Assembly (NCBI GenBank): GCA_951799425.1
Contig: OX637397.1
Span: 1,550,001-1,614,000 of the forward strand
Reading direction: 5' to 3'
DNA length: 64,000 bases
Source of the DNA: Ilex aquifolium
Taxonomy: Eukaryota > Streptophyta > Magnoliopsida > Aquifoliales > Aquifoliaceae
This document shows positions 12,062 to 23,800 of the stretch, in pieces. Every line of letters starts with the position of its first letter. Position 1 is the first letter of the stretch. A model generated the notes under the pieces. The model saw only the letters and a list, made by a program, of their open reading frames with translations. It had not been told where the DNA came from and did not search any database. The position numbers were made by a program, and so were the translations under genes.

Positions 12062-12401
12062 TTGAATCTATCACCAATTGCAAAAAAAGCCATGAAGACA
12101 TTGTTGTCAATCAACTGATCAACAAAAGATTATAAGCTGGAAGGTGTCATTCAGTTTAAAATTGAAAGAACACAAAAGTTATTTGCTTGGCACTGAAAAA
12201 AGGAAGAAGCAGAAGAAGAAAGATGCTTAGCTTTGTTTATATTATAAGAAAGGTTCAACTAGTCCTCAAATTCCACAAATTGTGGTACAATGAATTGACC
12301 ATACAAAAGATGATAAGTCTGAACATCCCATACTAAGTTTTCATACCTTGTAGGAATTTCAGTCTTGCTTTCTGCTTTGCAATCTTCTCTCTCTTCCCCA
12401 T
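11756..12401 (-). CDS. TAS3 leader short ORF, two exons, 73 aa
   Basis: Exons are 12401-12347 and 11922-11756, joined at CAAG-GTATGA and GATGCAG-GTT, in frame (222 nt with stop). The peptide starts MGKREKIAKQKARLKFLQ, a basic helix-like segment, and ends GGLEFSIEGSILMVAFSS; I recognise no domain. It is the first ATG after the predicted transcription start. TAA (11758-11756) sits 3 nt before the 5' miR390 site. Arabidopsis TAS3 also has a short ORF ending close to this site, where ribosomes stall at the AGO7-SGS3 complex, so its position, more than its peptide, is likely to matter. If the intron is not removed, exon 1 reads only a few codons further. It could alternatively be a coding gene sharing the locus; the fit to TAS3 makes that unlikely. 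Confidence 0.75.
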
Positions 12402-12424
12402 AAAAAGCACACCACACACTTGCA

Positions 12425-12427
<3 letters not shown>

Positions 12428-12469
<42 letters not shown>
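12428..12469. repeat. (GA)n microsatellite in the TAS3 leader
   Basis: On the transcribed minus strand this is a CT-rich tract between the predicted start and the leader ATG, a common composition for plant 5' untranslated regions. Frames running through it (LSLSLS runs) are not genes. Confidence 0.9.
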
Positions 12470-12510
12470 GGGTGAGTGAGGGAATGAAGAAAGTGAGAGA
12501 GAGCATGGGC

Positions 12511-12518
12511 TTATAAGA
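12511..12518 (-). promoter_or_regulatory. Probable TATA box of TAS3
   Basis: The minus strand reads CTTCTTATAAGCCC. Transcription starting about 30 nt downstream (near 12482) gives a leader in which the first ATG is that of the 73-codon ORF; the only nearby upstream ATG (about 12504) would lie before the start. Confidence 0.5.
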
Positions 12519-12670
12519 AGGAGAAGTTTTGGGACAAGCCAGTGGGCTGTGTTGTGGACCTGACAGCGACAGGTCCAAGGCCCAGAAATAATGTTAGCCG
12601 ACCCGTTGGTGACGTCAGCAAGAGGCTGCCCTCTGCCCGGGCTGCCCGGCCGACCGTGGTAAGAACTCAA

Positions 12671-13699
12671 AAGTGATAAAGATAATAAGGGTCAGTTAAA
12701 TAAAGCCAAAGCCTTTTGTTTGGTTGTTTTTTTCCAATTAGGTCCGGCGCGTACTATGTGGGTGAGGATCGAATGGTCCTATGATTGTCCAAGTGGCAAA
12801 GTTTTGTCTGGTTCCCAAAAATCTCACGTGTATGTATGTATGTGGCCATTTGTATCCTCCTCATTCACACTATTTCGTAGGTAGGCTTTTTTAATTTATT
12901 TGTATTATCTACAAATATTTTACATTGTGGGCATCAAAACATAGATGGCTGGCTAATGAGAATTCTCATGTATTTGTTCTATTTAGGGTTTTTTTCTTAA
13001 TTAAAATTGTATATTGATTGAATAATTAGAACGGTGACGTTTTGATCCGAATAACATGCAGTGTTGTTCTTTGAGAATTGCAGGCGAGCTAGACTTCTCC
13101 TGAGATACTCTAAATGCCTAAATTGAGCCTGATTTAATGGAAAACTAAGGGGATTTTCATGGCTTATGGCAGGGAAGATGGGAAAAGAAAGGGGGAGACA
13201 AACATCATCTACTAGGTAGGTAACTGTAATTGACCTTAAACTAAATAAAGAATTAATGAGATTTTGTAGTGTTTGTTTTTCTTTATGTTCCGTTCAAAAA
13301 TCAAATATTTCCAATGTGAAGTTATATGTAAGGTTTGGGGAATGGAACCCCCTTGGGCATGCGGGCCAGCAGGCATTTCCGTCACAGTCTTCTAAAATTA
13401 ACGGTGGTCAAAGTAGTCGAACTCACCTTAGTCGTTGCATTATGTTTTGAACAATGCTACAAAATTCAAATGAAACTTAAAAAGTTGAAACTTAAATGCA
13501 TGTCATTTCTTGAATGAAGAGGGTCCTATCAATTTTTTCTGTGGAGCCCACTCATCCAAAAGATAATATACATTTGAATTTTAATTTTTGAATTTCATTT
13601 GGGTTATGTAGTATTTTTCTTATATTTTTATTTATTTTAAAAGTAAGCAAAATTAATTCTAAAAATAGTTCAAATAGTAATAGAGACGAGTTGTAAATC
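12671..13699. other. Upstream flank of TAS3, no gene recognised
   Basis: Intergenic sequence beyond the TAS3 promoter. Frames of 60-64 codons (13256-13517) lack any recognisable motif. Confidence 0.45.
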
Positions 13700-13831
13700 T
13701 AGACATTCAAGCCAAGCATGAGGGACCCTAATCTCGGTGTGGATGGACTTGTCTTTGATTGGAGCAGAGGGAGAATTAGTCGAGGCGTGCATAAGCTGGT
13801 TTAGACACTCCTAATCGTTGAACAAAAAAAA
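13700..13831 (+). mobile_element. SINE-like retroposon 3' portion
   Basis: The segment with GGACTTGTCTTTGATTGG, GAATTAGTCGAGGCGTGC and a terminal A-run matches, with substitutions, the 3' part of the copy at 15941-16127. The tRNA-like head is not evident, so it appears truncated or diverged. Confidence 0.5.
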
Positions 13832-15940
13832 CAAGTTATACTAATAACGGGTTTATAAATTAATGAAAAACAGTTAAAAAAAACACATTTTTCTTACCTT
13901 AGGCTTGTTCTTTGTTTCAAGTGATAATTCTTTCGAGATGGTGTTCAGGGTTTAGCATATGGACCTCATATAAGAAATTCATCCAAAACACCATGGTAAT
14001 ATGGGTAATGGCAGATCTCTTTATGAGAAATTCGGTTTTTTAAAAACTAAAGCCAATTTGCACACAATTGAGTGAAAATATCTTAGTATCGGCAGTATAT
14101 CGACAAATGTCCGCCCATTGTTTGTTTGCTGAAAATCGCAGAATATATCATAAACAAAAACGCGTACAGAAACATATATATGCATATATATACACGCGCG
14201 CGCTCCACGGAGATGTGTATGCAGTGCAGGCAGCGCAGTAACGCATGGTTGACTACTTCCACCTTAAGGCCATATCCAGCTGCAGTTTTGCTTGCCCTAT
14301 CCTCTGCTGGCCAGCGACCCAGTGAGGGGTAGGATAATTGCCCATTTGTCTCTCTGTCATTCAATTCCTACCAGGTTGTTCGTCTCATCTATATGTCTCG
14401 TACAACATTGAAGCTTAGGACATGGCAAAGTATGAATGACTGAACCAATTGTTGTGATTTTTCTGGGTTGTGATTTGAGGAGGCAAAAGCCGGCTAAGGC
14501 TGCAATTGATATTCATCCCAATCTCAATCTTTACCTTCAACACACTAACCTCATATTGCTTCAAACCACACGAGTTAGTTTAGTAGTCGAACAATGGAGA
14601 ATGTGTAAATTTTTACGTCTTAAATTTGAATTTTATTGAACTCGTAAAATTATAATCTAATTGATTCGCATGATTTGCGGATGATTTAGATTTTTTTGAG
14701 ATTTGTATTGTAATTATAAGTTTAAAAACATATGATTGGAAGAGTTTTTTAGTTACGAAAAACAATTGCCTTGTATTAGTTCCTAATTGAGCCATATGGG
14801 TGCTTTCAATTGCACGTTTGAGGGAGGAAAGAAACAGAACCTGCTAAGATTCTTGCAGAGAAAAAGCCATTGGTTTAAAATTGGTTCCTTGGTCCACCTA
14901 CAACTCCCTAGTAAAATGGGACACCAACTCTTGTTTAACCCTTTTATTTACAAACTTTCAGACCACTAACATCATATCCTAAGTTTGCCCACTGGACACT
15001 TCACTTGCAAATGTGAGGAACCCTATGTCCTACATTTTCAATTTTAACATAACCTCTCCCAAATATTTATAATTCTATAGTCATAAACAAAGAGATATGA
15101 TAATTATAATCACTACTTCGAAACAATGGTTCTATAACTACGACAAAGTGTCACTCCTAATGACTTTAATAACTCGGGTTTGAATTGTCTTTCATTTCTC
15201 GTTGTATATAAAAAAAAAAAAAATCTTACAAACTGTCCAAATATCATTAATTTGGTTGCAAATTGTTTAGTATCGATTAGGTCGTAAGTTATAATGTTCT
15301 ATAGAAACGAATGTATCATTTCCAACACAAATATCTCGAGATTTTAGCGCCTCAAATTCTTGCAATGTAGTTCCTTTTTTATTTTTAACCATTCACGGGA
15401 CTTCACAACAAGGGGAATAAATGAACAATCACCAGATTTCTGATTCTGAGACAGACACCACACAATGACCATGACTGGTCATTTTATGAAGGGCCGAGTC
15501 CATTTTGCTACCTAAATAATCCAATGCTCCCATGCCCTTTTCATGTAGGGTAGTGAATAGTAGTGATGGACTTTAACTTACCCTGCAGCTCAAAAGGTTA
15601 GGTAGTTCACATGGACAGTCTAATTTTATTGCATGGAGGTAAACTAGAGGAGGGAAGGGTTCATCCAGAACAAAATGGTGCTAAGAGTTAATTCTGAAAA
15701 TGATATATCCTGGGGGGGTTGACTCTTAATGAATGACCAGTTGCTTTCTTTCCAGAAATTCCCTGAACAAGTAATGATTATATCATACCCACCACCACTG
15801 CTCACTGCATGGAATCACATTTTTATATTTCACATGTGAGTGGTCCACACTTGTTTTCTTGTCTTTGATTCTTTATTCTCTTCACCATCAGGACTATTTT
15901 TCAACAAATACGACAAGCAAGAGAGAGAGAGAGGGGAGAT
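13832..15940. other. Intergenic, no gene recognised
   Basis: Only short frames without motifs. Alternating CG/TA runs occur near 14176-14202. I see no RNA gene. Confidence 0.45.
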
Positions 15941-16127
15941 ATATGTCTTGAGTTCAAATTTTGATAATCTTTTATGGTCAGGTCATGAGAGATTTAACCC
16001 TCGTGAATACCCTAGTTTCGGAGTGAATGACCTGTCTTTGACTGAAATGAGAAAGGGATTAGTCAAGGTGCGCGTGAGTTGGTTCGAATATCTCTGACTG
16101 TTAACCGAAAAAAACAAAAAAAAAAAC
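15941..16127 (+). mobile_element. SINE-like retroposon, 5' truncated
   Basis: It contains a box-B-like GAGTTCAAATTTTGAT, then GGTCAGGTCATGAGAG and TTAACCCTCGTGAATACC, and ends in an A-rich tail. The same order of blocks occurs in the fuller minus-strand copy at 30621-30838. A GA-repeat replaces the expected box A region. Confidence 0.6.
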
Positions 16128-18179
16128 AGAGAGGGGGAGCGGGGTGGCATTTCTCTTTGCAGCTGAACTATGGAGTGTTGAAGAAGAGCTGGGTCATTCC
16201 AATACAAGTCCCAATTGTGAAAGGGCTGAAAAAGTGTAGAGTACATTTAACAATCCAACGTGTGTGTATATATTCTCTCACCAATCCTCAGTTACAGCAA
16301 GCAATATTAAACAAGCCGAAACTGTTTTGAGGTAGTTAGGCCCAGTAGGCCCTGTCCAATTCTCCATTATTTTGGATGAGTTTTAGGTCCATAATCCTGA
16401 TCCAGCATTTGATATGATGACTAGACGTCTTAGTTGGGCCGGTTTTGTTAAGTTTAAGTATGTTCGTGTTTGGGCTCAATTTTGATCGTAACACAATAGC
16501 TTAATTAACTTAAGTTTAAAATAAAATTAATAAAAATTTAAAATATATTTAAAACTTATGTGTGTGTGTGCGTGTGTATATATATATATATATTTTAATT
16601 TTTGGTTGAACCTGAATTTTGAATTCGGGTTGAATTCGATTTTAGTAATTCAATTTGAACCCGTGAACTTGAATACGAACCGAATTCAATCCAAATCAAA
16701 GTTTTTTAATCTAAGTCTAACCCAAATTTTAAAAACTCTAATTCAAACCTTATTTTTATCGGGCTGAGCTCGAGCTCTGGTCCTCCCATCTAGACCACCA
16801 GAGCTTGTAATGGATAAGAGCCAACCGACTCTTATTCAAAAGCTAATCTTTCTCACACGTCTGTTAACGGTTGAGGATTGATTGGCATAAAGGATTCAGA
16901 TCCTCTCCATTACTCATTTCCTTCAATTTCACCCAATACACGACTAGATGAATGATACGTGTCTAAATTTAATCCAATGAACTATATTTCTACAAAGCAA
17001 CCACACTGCTTAAACCATAGTTAATTGTATAGCTAAAGACATTCATTGAAATGACTAACTATACACGTTAACTACATCATCTATTATGATATCATATATG
17101 GAAAAATAATCTGTAATTAGTTGAAATAATATGGAGCTAACTGATAATTCACCCTTCTGTTCATCATGCAGCATATTAAGCCACTTGGTTGACATTCATA
17201 AACCGTACAGCCTAAAGTCCAGCTTGAGGAAAAACATAATATTAAGACATTTAGTGAGATACACGTTAACTGTTAAGCAACCATAGAAACTGCATCAATT
17301 TTTTTGAACGAGAACGACATCGATTTCTCCTTCATGAAAAAACCATATTTCTTGGTTCATCTTAATCAAGTTGTTCAACATCAATTTTTTATATATAGAT
17401 AGATTTGATTGGACAACTCTATTGACCATGAGATGTTTGTCAAAAGTCTTGAATGAAATTTATTTATTATGTAACAATAAGATGCACCTTCTCCCCAGTT
17501 TGGAGAACTCTAAAGAAGTTCCTCTGTTTTTTTTTTTATAATTCTGCAATATAATTTGGAATTACATGATATAGCAACCCAAACTCCATCCTCTCTATAG
17601 ATATCACCCTTGATTCGGTTGTTCTTAGTTAGAAAGGACATAGAGTCCCTTTCTTTTTTTTGGCTAATATAACAATAGTCAAACTTGAAATATGGGATAA
17701 GGAACTCTAACCACTAAAATTTGACATGATATTTATTTCAGCAAATGTCTCAATAAATTTAAATATTGAATCCATCATGTTGGAAGAAAAAAAAACAAAT
17801 TATAGCTTCCAAACAGTGATGCCCCATTGGTATGTTGAGAACACTCTTCCAAAAAGTATTAGCGACTATAGTAGTCTTTGAACAAAATATTTTGACTTTC
17901 TTGTGAATCCTACACTTGGAAGCCTGTATCCATTTTCAGCAAAGTAAAAGAAAAAGTTAATCTTTGTAGTGCATATCGAAAATGCACAATATGGAAGTAT
18001 TTAATCATATAGATACTAACTCTTATGAGCTGAGACAAGTCTCCTTGAGACAATACTTGAGATTGCTGAGAAATACACAAAGGATTATAACCCGGTACCT
18101 CCAGTCCCTAGCATTTTGAAAAAAGTTAGACTGTGAAAATGACTTAAAGAATTAAATAAGATAGAATGAAATTACCAAC
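16128..18179. other. Intergenic, repeat-like, no gene recognised
   Basis: The part from 16440 to 16790 is rich in AATTCGGGTTGAATTCG-type motifs typical of old repeats and carries a (TG)n(TA)n tract at 16559-16593. The remainder is featureless AT-rich DNA. Confidence 0.45.
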
Positions 18180-20229
18180 TGGACATGAGTTGGAGTGGGT
18201 TGCGTCGATGAAGCCTTTTTTTTACTTCTTGAAATCTTTTCCACGGAGCTTTTCAGTCGAGTGTTACGACGATGTTTTGGATCCTTTCTCTTTAAACCAG
18301 CCACCTTTGTAACATTTGAACTGTCAACAAAAACTCATGCACCATTATTATTTAGTGAATCATCAAATCTGGTCGACGAGGTTACTTGAGCTTCGCATCT
18401 TGCCTTTGCGACATCTTTGAGCTTTGCAATTATCTCATTAACGTACTTCGCAACCATTTCATATCCTTCTCTAGATTCCGAAGCTTCAGTTGAAATTCGA
18501 ACAAAAGTCAGACATAAATGTCTATACCTTTTGGTGGCTTCCAAGACTAGATCATCTTCTTTGTCTTTGGTTATTTTCAATTGGATTTATAACAGTAGCA
18601 CCATTTGTCTATCTTTTCAAGATGTAATGGCTTGGTATAGTCTCTTTTATATTCATAACGTCAAATATTTTTAAGGCATGCTTGCAAAGAATCCCAAGAT
18701 ATTTAAATAATTTGCAGCTACAAGAAACCATTATTTCTGATGGGTGTGAAATAATCATATGCTCCCGACTACTTCCACAGACTCCAACCTTGTATATACG
18801 ATACATTTCATCTTCACTACAATCCTTAATTCTAACAAGCAATGACTTCTCCCATTGATATTGAAACATATCAAACATAGCCGACGCATAAATAACCCTT
18901 GCATGCCTTAATAATGGAAATTTAATCTTCAATATTGGAAGTCGTTGTGTCATGTCAAAAAGAGCATTTGACTCATTGTATCATTTATCATCAACTGTCC
19001 TTTCATATGTAATGGACCATTTCTCTCTCAAATCAATTGTCTTCTTTAACCATTCATTTTTCTTCAGATTATACTTCACAAACATAGCATCCCAAGTTTT
19101 CACAAATTCATGCTCATCCTCGTAGTGGTGAAAAAGCTTACCAAAATCACTGCTAAATGAATCATGACCTCTAAAGACATGGCTAAGGTGCATACATGCA
19201 TTTTTTTCTAAGTGCCATATACATAACCGATGATATGTCTCTGACGTTACTAGTGAAATTGCCTTAGCTATAGCTAGATCTTGGTCAGTGATAATTGATA
19301 TTGGTTTTTTCCCTGACATTGCCCTTAAGAATTTCTCAAAAAGCCACTGAAACGATTTAGTTGTCTACTCATATAATAAGGAAGCACCAAAAATCACCAT
19401 TTGCCTATGATTATTCATTCCAACAAACAATACGAAAGACCTACAATTTTTGTTTGTCCTGTACGTAGTGTCAAAGGACACAATGTCCCCATAAACATCG
19501 TAGTCCATCTTCATTTTAGCATCAACCCATAGTATGTTTGTTATTAGGTCATTAGCATCTAACTGAATCGAAAAATGAAAAGTAGGATCTTCCGATCTTC
19601 GTTTTTCAAAATAATCTAGTATATATGCTACTTGTTTCCCCCCGTCTTAGATCATTTTTCCGTCTGTCACAAAGATAGTTCTTATGATCAGTGATAATAT
19701 AACTTAGATTAGCTCGATCACCAGCTTGTCGAATTGCAACCTCAAAAGCAGATTTAGGGCATATTCCAGAATCATCTGCTAAGTCAATTTGATGTGCATG
19801 AACCTTATTTTTCTTCCTTTGTGATGACAATATGTGAGCAATTGAAATAGGAACAAGAAGATGATTATGCCTCGTTTCAAATGAAGTAACATTGAATTTT
19901 ACATTTGATTGACGACTAATAACAATGTAAGCTAAACAACCAGTTCTAGTCTCCTTTTTGTGTTTCTTCACCATGGAATTTCGCTTGTCATTCCCTCGAA
20001 AACCTTCTTTATAGCATTTTAACTTTCTAGATGTAACTTAACCATGAACTTTATTCTTGTTCACATACTCCTTCCGAATACTAAAACCAATGGCTCCATT
20101 ATACTCATTGTAATATAGAAATGTTTCATCATCAAAATCAAATTCCAACCCAAGTTTTATTGGCACTTAAGGCTTAGAATGCGGCACATCAACAAAGTTG
20201 TCTTTACATTCATTGACCATAGCTTCCAT
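18180..20229 (-). pseudogene. Decayed FAR1-related sequence (FHY3/FAR1 family, MULE-derived)
   Basis: Reading the minus strand from the ATG at 20229 gives, in order, a FAR1 DNA-binding region (FYNEYNGAIGFSIRK-like, then LKCYKEGFRG and RHNHLL), a MULE transposase core (GDIVSFDTTYRTNKNCRSF, MNNHRQMVIFGASLL, then IITDQDLAIAKAI and RLCIWHLEKNA), a SWIM zinc finger (VSCSCKLFKYLGILCKHAL) and the family's C-terminal RHLC helix region. In-frame stops interrupt it near 20174, 20040, 19368, 18983 and 18609, and frames shift near 19640 (a G-run) and 18590, so it cannot make a full protein. FAR1-type proteins are transcription factors domesticated from Mutator-like transposases in light signalling. This copy could be a dead paralogue or a degraded transposon; I saw no terminal repeats. 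Confidence 0.9.
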
Positions 20230-20825
20230 ATATATGTTATTATTAATTATATGAAACAAAGGTCAACACCCAAAGCAGAGATAAAAAAAGAACAATCATT
20301 TAGACAATTAAACAAACAATTCATGGCATAATAAACATGCAATGTATAATTGTGTATCAAATCCAGAGAAGAAAAAAGAGAGATAAGATAATGAATCTGA
20401 AGAAGGAAGAATACCTAATTGATCAACCAACAAAGAGTTTTGTGTAAATAAGAGGTATTATATATGAGAAATACACACATTGTCTCTTGAGTAATGGGAG
20501 TAGAACTGAAACAAAATAAATTCAAGATAAATTGGTTGAAAATCGAAAGAAATTTTAGCGAATTCCCTCTATTATGATTTAAACGTGGGCAATAAAGCTG
20601 TGTGACAAGTGTTTAATTTAACTTTAACAATTAGTTATCTCAATAACTGAATAATTAACTATGTTTAAACACGTGTCATTCAGTGATGAAATTGAGAGGG
20701 ATGGGGGTAATGGACAGGATGGATCTTTTACGCCAATCAATCCTCAGCAGTTCAGTTCTGTTCATTTCACCACTCGAACATACAACAGTAGTTTTGGGAC
20801 TTAATTTCAATCTCTTCATTCAGTG
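20230..20825. promoter_or_regulatory. Upstream region of SFR2 (shared with the FAR1-like pseudogene)
   Basis: The region lies between the divergent FAR1-like pseudogene and SFR2. It is AT-rich with no clear TATA box close to the SFR2 ATG. I see no gene in it. Confidence 0.4.
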
Positions 20826-23800
20826 ATGGCGTTGATAACACTGTTCGTGACGGCGACGAAGCTCGCCGGACTCGTAGTAACAGTCACCGTCGCCGCCAAC
20901 GCCTTCTCCTTCTCTCGTTTCCGTAAGAAGAACCTCAAATCCTTCCGCTCTCCCATCGACGAGTCTTCTGACACTCTCGCTGTCTTCAACGTCAATCCCT
21001 CCACCGGTAACTTCTATTCTTCAAAACCTAATTTAGACATATGTACATATCATAACCACTATATAAGCATACTCAAATGGTAAACGAATTGTTGAAGATG
21101 CGATACAGATACTTCTAATTTTTTGTTCGTTAAACAATTCGTGAGATTCCAAATGGAGGTTTTGATTCCTCAATTTGGAATATGTCTTTTTTATATGATT
21201 AATTGTTTATTGTTGCGTGTCGAGCATTATTGATCTCTGTAGTAGTGTTCAGATAGTTAATAAAAAAATTCGTCTATTTCGTGTTCGAGAACCAATTCGT
21301 GAGATTCCAAGTGGAGATGTTGATACCTTAATTTGGAATATGTCTTTTTTATACAATTAATTGTTTATTGTTGCGTATCGAACATCATTGATTTCTGTAC
21401 TAGTGTTCAGATAGTTACTAGAAAAATCCTATACGCTTTGAGATATATGACGGCTTGTTGAGTTGAGGATTCAAAACTAATTGAACTGAGTCCGTTGTAG
21501 TGAAAGTGCTGGCTCACTTTGCTTGAATTTGACTGGAGCAAGCTCAGCTGGCCGGTTCTTGCTCTCTATGCCTTTTTACACTTTATTATTATAGTGTTCT
21601 CAATGGCCTAATTGAGCTTTTGAATTCCCGTTGTTATAAATTTTGAGCAATCAAGCTTTCAAATTAAGCTTTTAGCTGGTGGTTATTAAATTGTTGATTA
21701 GCCTTTCTAGTAACGTGAGCCAAGCAGATCCCCTACCATCCAGTGCTGACCTGCAATCTTTCTTGAATTTGAGTGGTTTAGAGGAGCCTCTTATCTTAGT
21801 AATTTTGCTGGTGGATTTTTGAGAAGCTATGGAGATGCCTAAATTTTCTCCACCAAACACTGATGAACTTCATATTGTATTATTTTTGCATACAATTAGG
21901 TGAGCATTCTCCTAGTGGGTTTGGTGGAAGCAATACTTTCTCCAGGCCAGTTCATGTTAGGTAACCCATATTCAGGATTTATTTTGGAGTTAGGAGGGAT
22001 TTACATTTCAGTTTCGCTGGTATGAATTTGTGAATATCATGTGACTTGTTCAATCTCAGGATACTCTGCCTCTTATTTTTGTCAAATGGATTTATAATGC
22101 AAGTGTCCTGTCATTCTCTGTAGAAGGGGACAAAGAGTTCTTTTTTGGGTTGGCAACAGCACCAGCACACGTTGAAGACAGGCTTGATGATTCCTGGCTC
22201 CAGTTTGCAGAAAACGATCCCTGCGACAAATCAGAGTCACAGCAAGGCCTGCAACCAGCGGATCCACTACTGAGTTCTGCTACTGGTGATGGTGGATCTC
22301 AGCAAGCTCCATTACCTGGCAGGGAAGTTAATAGGACCATAAGAAGAAAGAAGTCTCTTAAAATAGCTATGGAAGCAAAAATTAGAGGACTTGAGAAGTA
22401 CATAGAAGAGGAAGAACCTGTACCAATTGAAGAATGTCACCATAACGTTGCTGCCTGGCACAATGTTCCGCATCCGTAAGCCTAACTCTTTAAATATCAA
22501 TTTTTGAAAATCTAAGAGCTGGGTGCATAGGAAGGTATATGTTGTTTATGTCTAGTTCAACCCGTATTCAAAATCGTAACAATCTAGGGTCTGCTAAATG
22601 AACTCTTTCACCCTTACAACCTATCTAGCTCTTCCCACAATAACTTTTTCTTTTGTAAGTATCAATTACGTTTATCACACTCCAAAACTTCCACATAATA
22701 TTTTTTATCATTGACTAGAGAATAAACGGATTATTTAAATTACATTTCAGGGAGGAGAGGCTAAGGTTTTGGTCTGATCCTGATACGGAATTGAAACTGG
22801 CTAAAGATACTGGTGTCCGTGTCTTCCGAATGGGAATAGATTGGACAAGAATAATGCCAGAGGAGCCTGTCAATGGGCTTAAAGACTCTGTAAGTTTGTT
22901 GCTGACCAAGGCTCAATAATGTCATTTCTATGCCCAAAACATGCATATATCATCTTTGCATGCATAATACCTTGGAATATACATACATGTAAATCTGCAA
23001 ATAGGTTACTTATCTTTTGATGTGTCATAAGGACATGTGAAATTTTGCTTTGCAATACACATGAGGTTACACTGGAGGTCATTTAATTATCATGTTTTCT
23101 CGTGTTGGTAAACTGACAAAATTGAGTTGCTTCATATTCTTTGTTAGGTCAATTTCGCAGCATTGGAACGATATAAATGGATTATCGGTAGGGTTCGCTC
23201 CTATGGAATGAAGGTCATGCTAACTCTATTCCATCATTCACTGCCACCATGGGCTGGAGAATATGGAGGATGGAAGCTGGAGAAAACCGTTGATTATTTC
23301 GTGAAATTTACCAGGTTATACTTCCTGTCAGTGGTAGATTCAAAAGTTAATATCTCGAGTAATATTATTATTTGTTTTGTTTTATGTGGTTTTAGCTTCC
23401 CTATGCCTTTTCTCATCCCTATTCACTTTATGTAACTAATTGCATGTTGAAAGATCTTGGTGGGAATTCATAGATATTCTTATAGGTATGGCTTCATTTC
23501 TCGTGTATGTCATAGCTTGAACATAGTGGAACTCTTTACTCTTCTTTGAAGCAGAATAAGGGGGAAATTATTTATAGGGTCTTTTTCGTATTGTTTCCTT
23601 TTTAAGAGGGTCAGGTACTTGTGCAAAAAGGGGTAGTAGTGTGACCAACATTTAGCTAATAATAATATTTCCTTTTGGGGGTATGTAGTTAGTAAGTTGA
23701 TGCATGATTAGACGAGGAGGAAGTCTTAGAAAGTGTTACACTTCCTCAACGAACCGAAAAATGTGTCTTAATTAAAATCAATTAATTGCACATTTAATGC

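Larger units (their letters stand above)
11466..12485 (-). ncRNA. TAS3: TAS3 trans-acting siRNA precursor (tasiR-ARF locus)
   Basis: The RNA is bound by miR390-AGO7 at two sites, cleaved at the 3' site, copied by RDR6/SGS3 and diced by DCL4 into 21-nt siRNAs. Two of these silence ARF2/3/4-class auxin response factors. The minus strand has every hallmark in order: a TATA box (12511-12518), a CT-rich leader, a spliced leader ORF (12401 to 11756), a mismatched 5' miR390 site (11732-11752), two abutting 21-nt tasiR-ARF units (11603-11644), and a well-paired 3' miR390 site (11466-11486). Two tandem tasiR-ARFs make it the long TAS3 type, like Arabidopsis TAS3a. The transcript ends are estimates: the start from the TATA box, while the 3' end lies below 11466 and is not defined. 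An intron (11923-12346) is inferred from CAAG-GTATGA and TTTGATGCAG-GTT junctions. Confidence 0.95.
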
